A stretch of DNA of 13,614 nt from MGOM01 sp035455265. GTDB lineage: Bacteria; Chloroflexota; Anaerolineae; Anaerolineales; E44-bin32. A program made the position numbers and the translations under genes. Below, piece by piece: positions 6,865 through 13,503 of the stretch (the first letter of the stretch is position 1; each line of letters starts with the position of its first letter). The stretch spans positions 1 through 13,614 of the forward strand of contig DATIFK010000086.1 in NCBI GenBank assembly GCA_035455265.1. Reading direction: 5' to 3'. The notes under the pieces were generated by a model that was not told the DNA's origin, did not search any database, and worked only from the letters and a program-made list of their open reading frames with translations.

Positions 6865-8094
6865 ATGCACATCCTCCTCGTCCATCAACTCTTCATCCGC
6901 CCCGACGATCCGGGTGGCACGCGGCACTACGAGTTGGCCCGGCGGCTGACCGAGCGCGGTCATCGGGTGACGATCCTGGCCGGCACGCGCAGCTATCTGA
7001 CCGGGGAACGGATCGCCCGGGGCGCTCGCGAGGTCCTGGCTCCAGGCCTCGAAATCGTCCGCTGCGGCAGTCTGGGGCGGGTCCACCGCAACTTCGTCTG
7101 GCGGACGCTGGACTTCCTGAGTTTCACCTTTACCTCGTTGGTCGCCGGCCTGCGGGGGGGTCAGGCGGACATCGTCTGGGCGACCTCGCCGCCGCTCCTG
7201 CAGGCGGCGTCGGCATGGGCCATCGCTTCCGTCCGTCGCCTCCCCTGGGTCTTCGAGGTGCGCGACCTGTGGCCGGCCTTTGCCATCCAGGTGGGCGTGC
7301 TGCGGAACCGTCTCCTGATTGCGATGTCGCAGTGGCTCGAGCGCTTCCTCTATCGCCGCGCCGACCGCGTGGTCATCAATTCACCCGGATTCGCGGAGCA
7401 CGTGCGCAGCCGCGGGGCCTCCATCGATCGCCTGGCCCTCATCCCGAACGGCGTCGATGTGGCCATGTTCGCTCCAGCGGCGCGCGGTCGGTCGCTGCGG
7501 ACAGAACATGGCCTGGGGCGGCGCTTCGTGGCGCTGTACGCCGGCGCCCACGGCCTGTCGAACGACCTGGGAGTCATTCTCGACGCCGCCGCGGCGTTGC
7601 GTCGCGTGCCTGAGATCGTCTTCGTCTTGGTGGGTGACGGGAAGGAGAAGGCGGCGCTCCAGCAGCGTGCGGCCGCGCAGGGGTTGAGCAACGTGGTCTT
7701 CCTGCCTCCGGTCGCCAAGACGGGCATGGCGCAGGTGCTGGCGGCGGCGGACTGCGGCATCGCCATCCTCAAGCCGCTCCCGCTGTACGCCACCACGTAT
7801 CCCAACAAGGTTTTCGACTACATGGCGGCCGGCCGCCCGGTGGTGCTGGCAGTCGATGGAGTGGTGCGCCAGCTGGTGGAGGGAGCCGGAGCCGGCGTGT
7901 TCGTGCGGCCCGGGGATGGGCGAGCGCTGGCCGGGGCGGTGCGGCGGCTGGCGGGGGACCGTGCCTCGGCCCGCCGTATGGGAATCCGCGGTCGGCGCCT
8001 GGTCGAAACGCGTTTCGACCGGAGCCTGCAGGCCGAACAGTTGGAGCAACTGTTTCTTGAAGTCATCCGCCGATCCGAGGGATCCGCGACATGA
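6865..8094 (+). CDS. GT4 glycosyltransferase, WbuB-like
   Basis: This complete 409-residue GT-B glycosyltransferase resembles WbuB-type enzymes of O-antigen and capsule loci, some of which transfer an N-acetyl amino sugar. The N-terminal acceptor domain starts MHILLVHQLFIRPDDPGGTR and has DIVWATSPPLLQ and the EVRDLWP motif typical of this subgroup. The donor domain has LIPNGVD, the LYAGAHGLSNDL segment, VLVGDGKEK and YPNKVFDYMAAGRPVV with P313, N314 and K315. The glutamate often found in FEYMA is D318 here. A cytoplasmic, membrane-associated protein acting on a lipid-linked sugar is expected. It is the first gene of the second block; its stop overlaps the methyltransferase start as ATGA. There is no strong ribosome binding site before its ATG. 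The exact sugar donor is unknown. Confidence 0.92.
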   Translation: MHILLVHQLFIRPDDPGGTRHYELARRLTERGHRVTILAGTRSYLTGERIARGAREVLAPGLEIVRCGSLGRVHRNFVWRTLDFLSFTFTSLVAGLRGGQADIVWATSPPLLQAASAWAIASVRRLPWVFEVRDLWPAFAIQVGVLRNRLLIAMSQWLERFLYRRADRVVINSPGFAEHVRSRGASIDRLALIPNGVDVAMFAPAARGRSLRTEHGLGRRFVALYAGAHGLSNDLGVILDAAAALRRVPEIVFVLVGDGKEKAALQQRAAAQGLSNVVFLPPVAKTGMAQVLAAADCGIAILKPLPLYATTYPNKVFDYMAAGRPVVLAVDGVVRQLVEGAGAGVFVRPGDGRALAGAVRRLAGDRASARRMGIRGRRLVETRFDRSLQAEQLEQLFLEVIRRSEGSAT

Positions 8095-8777
8095 CGGACT
8101 CGGGCTCTGCCACGTCTCGGCGCCGGTTCGTGCGCGCCGTCTGGGCGACTCACAACGACTCGCCGGCGGTGCGGCGGGCGCTGGCTGAAGTCGTGGCCAT
8201 GGCCGATCCCACGGCGCGCGGCCTCAACGTGGGCAGTGGGGAGACGCGCCTCGGCCCCGCCTTCGTCGCCGTGGACCTGGTCGCCGCGCCGACGACCGAT
8301 GTCGTGGCCGATGCCGTCGCCCTGCCCTTCGCCGCGCGGAGCTTCGGCGTGGTCGTGTCGCAGGAGATGGTCGAACATGTGGACGACCCGTTCGCGGCGG
8401 TGGGCGAAATGGAGCGCGTATTGGCGCCGGGCGGATGGCTCTACCTGCAGGCCCCGTTCGTGATTGGCTACCACCCGGGCCCGGAAGACTACTGGCGCTT
8501 CACCCGCGCCGGGATGCGACGTCTGCTGGCGCAAGCTGGCCTGGAGGTCACGCGGGTCGAACGCGCCGTGGCGGCCGGGACGGGTTTCTACCGCATCGTG
8601 GTGGAATTCATCGCCGGCGCGGCGGCGCGTCTCATCCCGGCGCTGTACCTCCCCGCCAAAGGACTCGCGGCTCTGCTATGCTTCCCCCTCAAGTGGCTCG
8701 ATCCCTGGCTGGGCCGCGGCGCCCAGGCCGATCGGATCGCCGGAGGCTACTTTGCCATCGGGCGCAAGCCGGGCTGA
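8091..8777 (+). CDS. SAM-dependent class I methyltransferase
   Basis: This 228-residue protein has the class I methyltransferase core. Motif I is LNVGSGE (45-51), an acidic strand end is VAVDLV, and the late motifs are SQEMVEHVDDPFAAVGEMER and VLAPGGWLYLQAPF. The segment YHPGPEDYWRFTRAGMRRLL is typical of the methyltransferase 11/23-type proteins found among glycan genes. A hydrophobic stretch at about 165-205 may contact the membrane. The likely role is methylating a sugar or a glycan end; the acceptor atom cannot be predicted. GAGGGA at 8077-8082, eight bases before the ATG, serves as ribosome site, and the start overlaps the previous stop as ATGA. Its 3' end overlaps the start of the ATP-grasp gene. 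Confidence 0.88.
   Translation: MTDSGSATSRRRFVRAVWATHNDSPAVRRALAEVVAMADPTARGLNVGSGETRLGPAFVAVDLVAAPTTDVVADAVALPFAARSFGVVVSQEMVEHVDDPFAAVGEMERVLAPGGWLYLQAPFVIGYHPGPEDYWRFTRAGMRRLLAQAGLEVTRVERAVAAGTGFYRIVVEFIAGAAARLIPALYLPAKGLAALLCFPLKWLDPWLGRGAQADRIAGGYFAIGRKPG
8742..8746 (+). promoter_or_regulatory. Shine-Dalgarno supporting a TTG start of the ATP-grasp gene
   Basis: GGAGG lies inside the end of the methyltransferase gene, five bases before an in-frame TTG at 8752. The conserved ATP-grasp N-terminus (VNVLFTSAGRR) begins shortly after, and no ATG or GTG occurs in frame between this site and that segment, so this ribosome site decides the start. Confidence 0.6.
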
Positions 8778-9771
8778 GACGGTTAACGTCCTCTTCACCA
8801 GCGCCGGGCGGCGCGTGGAACTGGTGCGCGCCTTCCGGCAGGCCTACCGCGAAACCGGCATCGCCGGTCGCCTGCTCGCCGCCGACATCGATCCGCTGGC
8901 GCCCGCCCTGCATGAGGCCGACGCCGGTTTCCTGGTGCCCTCGCTCGACGATGCGCGTTACATTCCGGCGCTCTCTCAGTTGTGCCGTGACGAAGCCGTC
9001 ACGCTGGTCTTTCCGCTGATCGACCCGGACATCCCGGCCCTGGCGCACGGTCGCGAGGCGATCGAATCATCCGGGGCCAGGCTGGCGGCCGTGCCGGCGG
9101 AAGCCGCCGACCTGACCCGCGACAAGTGGCGCACGTATCAATGGTTGACGGAGAACAATATCCCGACGCCGCGGACGTGGCTGGGCCGCGAGATGCCATC
9201 GTCCGGATTCGGGTTCCCGCTCTTCGTCAAGCCGCGCTACGGGAGCGCCGGAAAACAAGGCTTTCGCGCTCAAACGCCGGAGCAGCTTCGGTTCTTCCTG
9301 GAGTACGTACCTGACCCGGTGGTGCAGCCCTTCGTCGAAGGCGCGGAAGTCACCAGCGATGTGTTCTGCAGCCTGGAGGGTCAGGTATGGGCGGTGGTGT
9401 CGCGCCGGCGCATCGAGGTGCGCTGGGGCGAGGTCGCCAAGGGCGAGACGCTGCACGACGCCACGGTCCAGTCGCACTGCCTCACGATCGCCGGCGGCCT
9501 GAAGGCGGTCGGCCCGATCACCGTCCAATGCTTGATGCAGTCGGGCCAACCGCTTTTCACCGAGATCAATGCGCGTTTCGCCGGCGGGGCGCCGTTGGCC
9601 TTCGCCGCCGGCGTCCCGGCGCCACGCTGGTATCTCGAGCAGGCGGCCGGGCGGAAGGTCACGCCGCCGCCGTTGGGATCGTATCGCGCCGGCCTGTCGC
9701 TGACCCGTTACGACGAGTCGTTCTTCCTGGACGAGGATGCCCGTGCCCGCCTGGCGCGCCGTGGGGTTTGA
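8752..9771 (+). CDS. ATP-grasp ligase, CarB/PylC-like
   Basis: This 339-residue protein resembles the stand-alone ATP-grasp proteins related to the carbamoyl-phosphate synthase large chain. It has a pre-ATP-grasp Rossmann-like domain (VNVLFTSAGRRVELVRAF, then LLAADIDPLAPALHEAD) at about residues 10-105 and the ATP-grasp fold after it. There K160 lies in FVKPRYGSAGKQGF, the hinge is VVQPFVEGAE, and the metal site is E271 and N273 in FTEINARFAGG. Such enzymes form an acyl-phosphate from a carboxylate and join it to an amine or similar nucleophile. Within this block it might add an amino acid or other acid to an amino sugar; that is inference. The start is a TTG supported by GGAGG, giving a 26-base overlap with the methyltransferase. 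The end overlaps the HAD gene by 35 bases, hinting that the two products work together. Confidence 0.88.
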   Translation: MPSGASRAETVNVLFTSAGRRVELVRAFRQAYRETGIAGRLLAADIDPLAPALHEADAGFLVPSLDDARYIPALSQLCRDEAVTLVFPLIDPDIPALAHGREAIESSGARLAAVPAEAADLTRDKWRTYQWLTENNIPTPRTWLGREMPSSGFGFPLFVKPRYGSAGKQGFRAQTPEQLRFFLEYVPDPVVQPFVEGAEVTSDVFCSLEGQVWAVVSRRRIEVRWGEVAKGETLHDATVQSHCLTIAGGLKAVGPITVQCLMQSGQPLFTEINARFAGGAPLAFAAGVPAPRWYLEQAAGRKVTPPPLGSYRAGLSLTRYDESFFLDEDARARLARRGV

Positions 9772-10441
9772 CCTGGACGACACCCTCTACCCCGAACGAG
9801 CCTTCGTCCTGAGCGGCTTCGCCGCTGCGGCCGAGTGGCTCGAAGGCGAGACGGGGACAGCGGCGCAAGAGACACTCGCTCAGTTGACAGACCTCTTCGA
9901 GGCTGGCGTCCGCGGAGACACATTCGACCGTTGGCTGAGATCCCAACAGCTTCCGGTCGCGGCCTACAGAGCAGGGATGATCCAAGCGTATCGCAAGCAC
10001 AAGCCGCGGCTGAGCCCATTTGCCGATGTGCCGCCGGCCCTCGAGCGGCTTCGAGCCAACTACCGGCTGGGGCTGGCAACGGAGGGCGCGCGGGCGGTGC
10101 AGGAAGCGAAGCTCGAGGCCATCGGGGTGAGGGACCGGTTCGACGCCGTGATCCTCCTGGGTGAGGAGGAACGGTCGCAGTGGAAGCCGAATCCCTGGCC
10201 GCTGACTCGCCTGGCGGAGGCGCTCCAGATCTCGCCGAAGGGTATGGTCTACGTGGGTGACAATCCTCAGAAGGACTTCGAGGCGGCGCGCCGCGCCGGC
10301 ATGACGAGCGTGCGGTTGCGGCGGAGCGAAGGCTTGCACGCGGGGGAGGAGCCGGCGACGCCGGACGCCGCGCCGGATGCCGAGGTGGCCGATATGAAAG
10401 GGTTGATCTCCTGGCTGACGGGTGGAAGGACGGCGGCCTGA
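9737..10441 (+). CDS. HAD-superfamily hydrolase
   Basis: This 234-residue protein is a haloacid dehalogenase-type phosphatase, subfamily I. Motif 1 is FDLDDTLYPE with nucleophile D12 and acid D14. An alpha-helical cap covers about residues 20-90. Motif 2 is the LATEG segment, motif 3 has K150 in WKPNPW, and motif 4 is GDNPQKD with D175 and D180. All catalytic residues are present. It may remove phosphate from a sugar phosphate or from a product of the neighbouring ATP-grasp enzyme, with which it overlaps by 35 bases. The ATG at 9737 directly abuts a GAGG, so the in-frame GTG at 9743, six bases away, is an alternative start. The C-terminal 30 residues include an acidic Pro/Ala-rich stretch. 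The stop overlaps the aminotransferase start (TGATG). Confidence 0.9.
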   Translation: MPVPAWRAVGFDLDDTLYPERAFVLSGFAAAAEWLEGETGTAAQETLAQLTDLFEAGVRGDTFDRWLRSQQLPVAAYRAGMIQAYRKHKPRLSPFADVPPALERLRANYRLGLATEGARAVQEAKLEAIGVRDRFDAVILLGEEERSQWKPNPWPLTRLAEALQISPKGMVYVGDNPQKDFEAARRAGMTSVRLRRSEGLHAGEEPATPDAAPDAEVADMKGLISWLTGGRTAA

Positions 10442-11604
10442 TGCGGATCCCGATGTCGTCGCCGGACCTGACGGATCTCGAGCGGGATGCCGTGCTGGCG
10501 GTCCTGCGCACGCCGCGCCTCAGCATGGGGCCTCAGATCGAGGCCTTCGAGGCGGCGGTGGCGCGTCAGGTCGGTGCGCGGCACGCCGTCGCCGTGAGCT
10601 CGGGGACGGCCGGGTTGCACATCGCCGTCCGACTGGCGGGCGTCCAGGACGGCGACCTCGTCTTGACGACGCCGTTCTCGTTCGTGGCCTCGGCCAACGT
10701 CATGTTGTACGAGCGGGCGGTGCCGCTGTTCGTCGACGTCGATGGGCAGACGGGCAACCTGGACGTCTCGCAGGCGGTCCAGGCGATCAAGGAATTGACG
10801 CATGGCGCCGGATCGCGCTGGCTGCCGCGCCGCGGCGCCGCCGCCGGGGCGAAGCTGAGGGGGCTTCTCCCAGTGGACGCCTTCGGTCAGCCGGCCGACT
10901 TCGACCCGCTGACGGAGGCAGCGAAGCGGGCGGGCCTGCCGGTGATTGAAGACTCGTGCGAGGCGTTCGGCGCCACTTACAAGGGCCGCCCGGCCGGGCG
11001 ACTCGGCGACGTGGGTGTGTACGCCTTCTACCCCAACAAGCAAATGACGACCGCGGAAGGCGGCCTGATCGTGACCGACCGGGACGATTGGGCCGATCTG
11101 GCGCGTGCGTTGCGCAATCAAGGCCGCGCCCCGGGCGATACCTGGCTCGAGCACACCTACCTCGGCTACAACTACCGTCTGGATGAACTCAGCGCCGCGC
11201 TGGGGGCGGCGCAGATGCAGCGTTGGGACGAGTTGCTGGCCAAGCGCGATCGCGTGGCCGAATGGTATGGAGAACGGTTGGCGGAGATGCGGCGCGTTCA
11301 GGCGCCGTCGTTGGCGCCGACGACCACGCGCATGTCCTGGTTCGTCTATGTCGTGCGCCTCGACGCCGACGCGGACCGCCGCCGCGTCATGGAGCGACTC
11401 GAGACCCAGGGGATTCCGTCGCGGCCGTACTTCGCCCCGATCCACTTGATGCGCTACTTTGTCGATCAGTTCGGTTACCAGCCGGGCGATTTCCCCGTCA
11501 CGGAAGACCTCGGACGCCGCAGCCTGGCGTTGCCGTTCTCGGGAGTGATGACCGAGGATCAGGTCGACGAGGTGTGCCGAGGGTTGCGGGAGGCGATTGG
11601 GTAG
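10441..11604 (+). CDS. DegT/DnrJ/EryC1/StrS sugar aminotransferase
   Basis: This 387-residue PLP-dependent aminotransferase belongs to the family that transfers an amino group, usually from glutamate, to a keto sugar nucleotide, as in bacillosamine or perosamine synthesis. It begins with the typical SPDLTDLERDAVLAVL segment. SSGTAG (53-58) binds the cofactor phosphate. D171 in EDSCEAFGA pairs with the cofactor ring nitrogen, and K200 in FYPNKQMTTAEGG is the Schiff-base lysine. NYRLDELSAALGAAQ follows. A loop of about 15-20 residues rich in Arg/Gly/Ala (near residues 120-139, WLPRRGAAAGAK) precedes LLPVDAFGQPADF and is longer than in many relatives. The start is joined to the HAD stop by TGATG. 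It is the last gene of the plus-strand operon, followed by a terminator. Its product would supply the amino sugar for the glycan. Confidence 0.95.
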   Translation: MRIPMSSPDLTDLERDAVLAVLRTPRLSMGPQIEAFEAAVARQVGARHAVAVSSGTAGLHIAVRLAGVQDGDLVLTTPFSFVASANVMLYERAVPLFVDVDGQTGNLDVSQAVQAIKELTHGAGSRWLPRRGAAAGAKLRGLLPVDAFGQPADFDPLTEAAKRAGLPVIEDSCEAFGATYKGRPAGRLGDVGVYAFYPNKQMTTAEGGLIVTDRDDWADLARALRNQGRAPGDTWLEHTYLGYNYRLDELSAALGAAQMQRWDELLAKRDRVAEWYGERLAEMRRVQAPSLAPTTTRMSWFVYVVRLDADADRRRVMERLETQGIPSRPYFAPIHLMRYFVDQFGYQPGDFPVTEDLGRRSLALPFSGVMTEDQVDEVCRGLREAIG

Positions 11605-11615
11605 ACTCCGAGTCC

Positions 11616-11652
11616 AAAAACACGTAGGGGCGAAGCATGCTTCGCCCCTACG
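11616..11652 (-). terminator. Perfect 30-bp palindrome with T-tract, terminator of the minus operon
   Basis: Bases 11623-11652 are a perfect palindrome centred on GCATGC (11635-11640), with arms beginning CGTAGGGGCGAA. Read on the minus strand it is followed by TG and five T (11616-11620), so it fits a Rho-independent terminator 56 bases beyond the stalk-protein stop. Similar GTAGGGGCG palindromes are, to my knowledge, frequent in Chloroflexota genomes, so it may also be a dispersed repeat used as a terminator. Confidence 0.65.
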
Positions 11653-11674
11653 GCAATGCTGGATCGCCGCCAAC

Positions 11675-11710
11675 ACCCGTCTCCCAAGGGAAGACGGGTT
11701 TGTTCTTCTA
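11675..11710 (+). terminator. Rho-independent terminator of the plus-strand operon
   Basis: ACCCGTCT at 11675-11682 pairs with AGACGGGT at 11692-11699, with a possible CCC/GGG extension in the loop. It is followed on the plus strand by a T-rich tract (TTTGTTCTTCT, 11699-11709). It ends transcription of the polysaccharide operon; its T-tract overlaps the stop codon of the convergent minus-strand gene. Confidence 0.75.
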
Positions 11711-12454
11711 TCTTACCTGCGTCCAGTTGATGAACACCATGTTCTTGTCACACTGGTCCGAGGTGTTGAGCGTCACCTTGGCCGATAGGGCCAGCCCCGC
11801 CGTGTCCTTGAGCTGAATCCACAAGGTCCCGGAGGTAGCGATGGGATGGTCCGACAGGTCGAAGACATACCCGGCCGGGCCGATGCGGGTAGCGCTGCCG
11901 CTCAACGTATCGATCTTGACCGGCAGGCCGGCCAGCTGTCCCTCGAGGTGGACGGTCACGCCCGTCAGCGGTGCTTTGCTCAGGTCGAACACCTGCCCGG
12001 CCACGCCCATCCAGTCGCAGCCGTCGTCGTTGGCAAAGTTGGTGACCAAGATGTTGCTGCCCGGCTGAATGGAGAACGGCGCGCCGGTGGGGGAGGGCAG
12101 AGGCGTACTTGTTCCCGGTGTGGGCGTGGCGGTATCGGTCGGCGTCGGCGTGTCCGTCGGCGTCGGTGTGTCCGTCGGCGTCGGCGTCACGGTGGGCGTG
12201 AGCGTCCAGGCCGGAGGGAGGGTGATATTGGGTGTGTTGGTGGCCGTCGGGAAACCCAGGGTCGGAGGAGCGGTGGGGCCCGGCTCGAACTGGATCGGGA
12301 GGAAGGGATTGACGGCCTCGATCAGGCCCGGGTTGGCGAACACGGCCGCCAGCCCGGCGGCGGCGCCGAGCGTTGCCAGGAGGATGAGGATCGTCAGGCA
12401 GTTCGCCAGTGACGAACCCAGACCGGGTCCGCGGCGTCTCATTCTTGGTTGCAT
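11708..12454 (-). CDS. Membrane-anchored protein with TPTPTD stalk and beta-rich domain
   Basis: No named family is recognised. The 248-residue protein has a basic N-terminus (MQPRMRRRG) and one membrane helix at about 16-40. A Thr/Pro stalk follows (about 58-126) with three TPTPTD-type hexapeptides at about 90-107. The C-terminal domain is about 120 residues of beta character. That domain has DDGCDWMGVAGQVFDLS, two strand pairs, and ends DQCDKNMVFINWTQVR; its two cysteines might form a disulfide. An Ig- or carboxypeptidase regulatory-like fold is possible. The likely topology puts the stalk and domain outside the cell, fixed by the helix. The start is the ATG at 12454, because AAGGAGG (12463-12469) lies eight bases upstream; the ATG at 12460 is only two bases from it. 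It follows the isomerase gene after 20 bases and is probably co-transcribed. A longer open frame upstream, to 13321, overlaps that gene and is spurious. Confidence 0.85.
   Translation of the reverse strand: MQPRMRRRGPGLGSSLANCLTILILLATLGAAAGLAAVFANPGLIEAVNPFLPIQFEPGPTAPPTLGFPTATNTPNITLPPAWTLTPTVTPTPTDTPTPTDTPTPTDTATPTPGTSTPLPSPTGAPFSIQPGSNILVTNFANDDGCDWMGVAGQVFDLSKAPLTGVTVHLEGQLAGLPVKIDTLSGSATRIGPAGYVFDLSDHPIATSGTLWIQLKDTAGLALSAKVTLNTSDQCDKNMVFINWTQVR
12132..12203 (-). repeat. 18-bp tandem repeat encoding TPTPTD hexapeptides
   Basis: Three units of 18 bases (12132-12149, 12150-12167, 12168-12185; plus-strand core GTGTCCGTCGGCGTCGGC) differ by one to three bases each, and a degraded fourth unit runs to about 12203. 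Each encodes one Thr-Pro-Thr-Pro-Thr-Asp-like hexapeptide of the stalk. Because the unit is a multiple of three, copy number can change without a frameshift, so stalk length may vary between strains. Confidence 0.8.
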
Positions 12455-12462
12455 CGCCATTT

Positions 12463-12469
12463 CCTCCTT
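12463..12469 (-). promoter_or_regulatory. Shine-Dalgarno deciding the start of the stalk protein
   Basis: On the minus strand this reads AAGGAGG. It is eight bases from the ATG at 12454 but only two bases from the ATG at 12460, which favours the shorter protein beginning MQPRMRRRG. It lies in the 20-base gap after the isomerase stop. Confidence 0.7.
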
Positions 12470-12474
12470 CAGCC

Positions 12475-13377
12475 TCAGGGCGAAACCAGGATCTCGACCT
12501 GCGCTTCCGCCCGGCGCGCCTGCAGCCAGGTCTCGACCGCCCGGTGTTGCAGTGCCAGGCGGGCCGCCGGCGCCAACGGCTGAACGCCGCGTTCGATCAC
12601 GCGGACGATATGATAGCCCAGGGAACTCTGGATGACATCGCTCGTCTCCCCCGGCGCGAGCGCCCAGGCGGCAGCGTCGACCTCGGGCACCAATAGGTAA
12701 CCCTGCGGGAACCAGCCGAGATCGCCCCCGGCGAGCCGCGTGCTGCCGTCCAGTGAGTGAGTCTCGGCCAGCGCGGCGAAATCCTCGCCGGCGGCCAGGT
12801 CGGCCAGGAGCGCGTCGGCTTCTTCGCGTGTGGCGACCAGAATGTGGGCGGCGTGAACCTGCTCGGCCGAATCGCCGACGGCGCTGGACAGCGTCGCCAC
12901 TTGGCGCGCCGCCATCACGTCGATCTCCAGGGAGCGTTTGAAGCTCTCCACCGTGTATCCGTTCTCGGCCAACCAGACTCCCATGGCCTCGTTGCCGCCG
13001 CGAGCGGCGGCCAGGTCGTTGATTCGGGCGTCCAGCTCCGCCTCGGTCAGGATCGGGCCGGCGGCGCGGGCCGCCTGGGCCAGCAACAGCCGGTCGACCA
13101 GGGCCTGTAGTACCTGGGCCCGGTAGTCGGGAAGAGTTGCAAGGTCGATGCCGCGCGAGGCCTGGGCGGCCTCGAACTGCCGCACCTCGGCCTCCCAGTC
13201 CGCCAGCAGGATCCCTTCTCCGTTGACGCGGGCGGCCATCGGCGGAGGCGTGGCGGTCGGTGGAACGGGTGTGGCGCTGGGTGTCGGAGTAGGGCGAGAG
13301 AGCAGGGGGATGCCGGCGCATCCCGCGCTGGCGGCCAGCAGGAACAAGGCCGCCGCAAGGCGAAGGCGGGGGAACAT
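12475..13377 (-). CDS. Peptidyl-prolyl isomerase lipoprotein (parvulin, PrsA/SurA-like)
   Basis: This 300-residue protein probably helps fold exported proteins outside the cytoplasmic membrane. It starts with a lipoprotein signal (MFPRLRLAAALFLLAASAGC) whose lipobox SAGC makes C20 the lipidated residue. A Pro/Thr linker covers 28-46. A helical SurA/trigger-factor-like N-terminal region spans about 50-170 (VNGEGILLADWEAEV, then a segment beginning TEAELDARI). The parvulin domain spans about 174-261, with VHAAHILV (174-181), GGDLGWF (217-223) and GYHIVRV (254-260). All usual parvulin landmarks are present. The start at 13377 is chosen because it begins the signal peptide directly; the open frame extends to 13455 but would put 26 odd residues before it and run into a repeat. 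A TATAAT box lies so close upstream that the mRNA may be leaderless. The next gene follows after 20 bases. Confidence 0.92.
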   Translation of the reverse strand: MFPRLRLAAALFLLAASAGCAGIPLLSRPTPTPSATPVPPTATPPPMAARVNGEGILLADWEAEVRQFEAAQASRGIDLATLPDYRAQVLQALVDRLLLAQAARAAGPILTEAELDARINDLAAARGGNEAMGVWLAENGYTVESFKRSLEIDVMAARQVATLSSAVGDSAEQVHAAHILVATREEADALLADLAAGEDFAALAETHSLDGSTRLAGGDLGWFPQGYLLVPEVDAAAWALAPGETSDVIQSSLGYHIVRVIERGVQPLAPAARLALQHRAVETWLQARRAEAQVEILVSP

Positions 13378-13387
13378 AGCGCGAGCG

Positions 13388-13393
13388 ATTATA
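13388..13393 (-). promoter_or_regulatory. -10 box for a possibly leaderless isomerase transcript
   Basis: Read on the minus strand the bases are TATAAT, a perfect -10 hexamer, ending 10 bases before the ATG at 13377. Transcription starting about seven bases downstream would leave only a few untranslated bases, and there is no Shine-Dalgarno in that gap. No clear -35 is visible. Confidence 0.5.
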
Positions 13394-13416
13394 GCCGCCG
13401 GAGCGGTGGCCCGTTG

Positions 13417-13497
13417 CCAGTTCCCAGTCGCCAGTCCGACTCGTTTCGAGAGCACCGCTTCAACTGGAAACTGGATACTGGAGACTGGTGACTGCTA
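13417..13497. repeat. Heptad inverted-repeat element B (CCAGT core)
   Basis: The left arm has CCAGT at 13417, 13424 and 13431. The right arm has ACTGG at 13463, 13470, 13477 and 13484, then ACTG at 13491. All are exactly seven bases apart, with two variable bases between cores. The 25-base centre holds CTCG/CGAG (13440-13443 and 13447-13450) with a three-base loop. It fills the gap between the RNase J stop and the isomerase promoter. Its plan matches element A at 6720-6788. It resembles in kind the heptanucleotide short tandem repeats (STRR) described in cyanobacteria. Confidence 0.7.
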
Positions 13498-13503
13498 GGG
13501 CCG

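Noticed and set aside
10267..11676. 469-codon open frame on the minus strand opposite the aminotransferase
   Set aside because: It is antisense to a gene with all PLP-enzyme motifs; the translation is Arg/His/Gln-rich without recognisable domains.
12461..13321. Extension of the stalk-protein frame upstream to 13321
   Set aside because: It runs out of frame through the isomerase gene, has shadow composition, and the ATG with a ribosome site is at 12454.
13417..13497. CRISPR array
   Set aside because: The repeated unit is five bases with two-base gaps and inverts halfway; there are no 25-40 base repeats or spacers and no cas genes.
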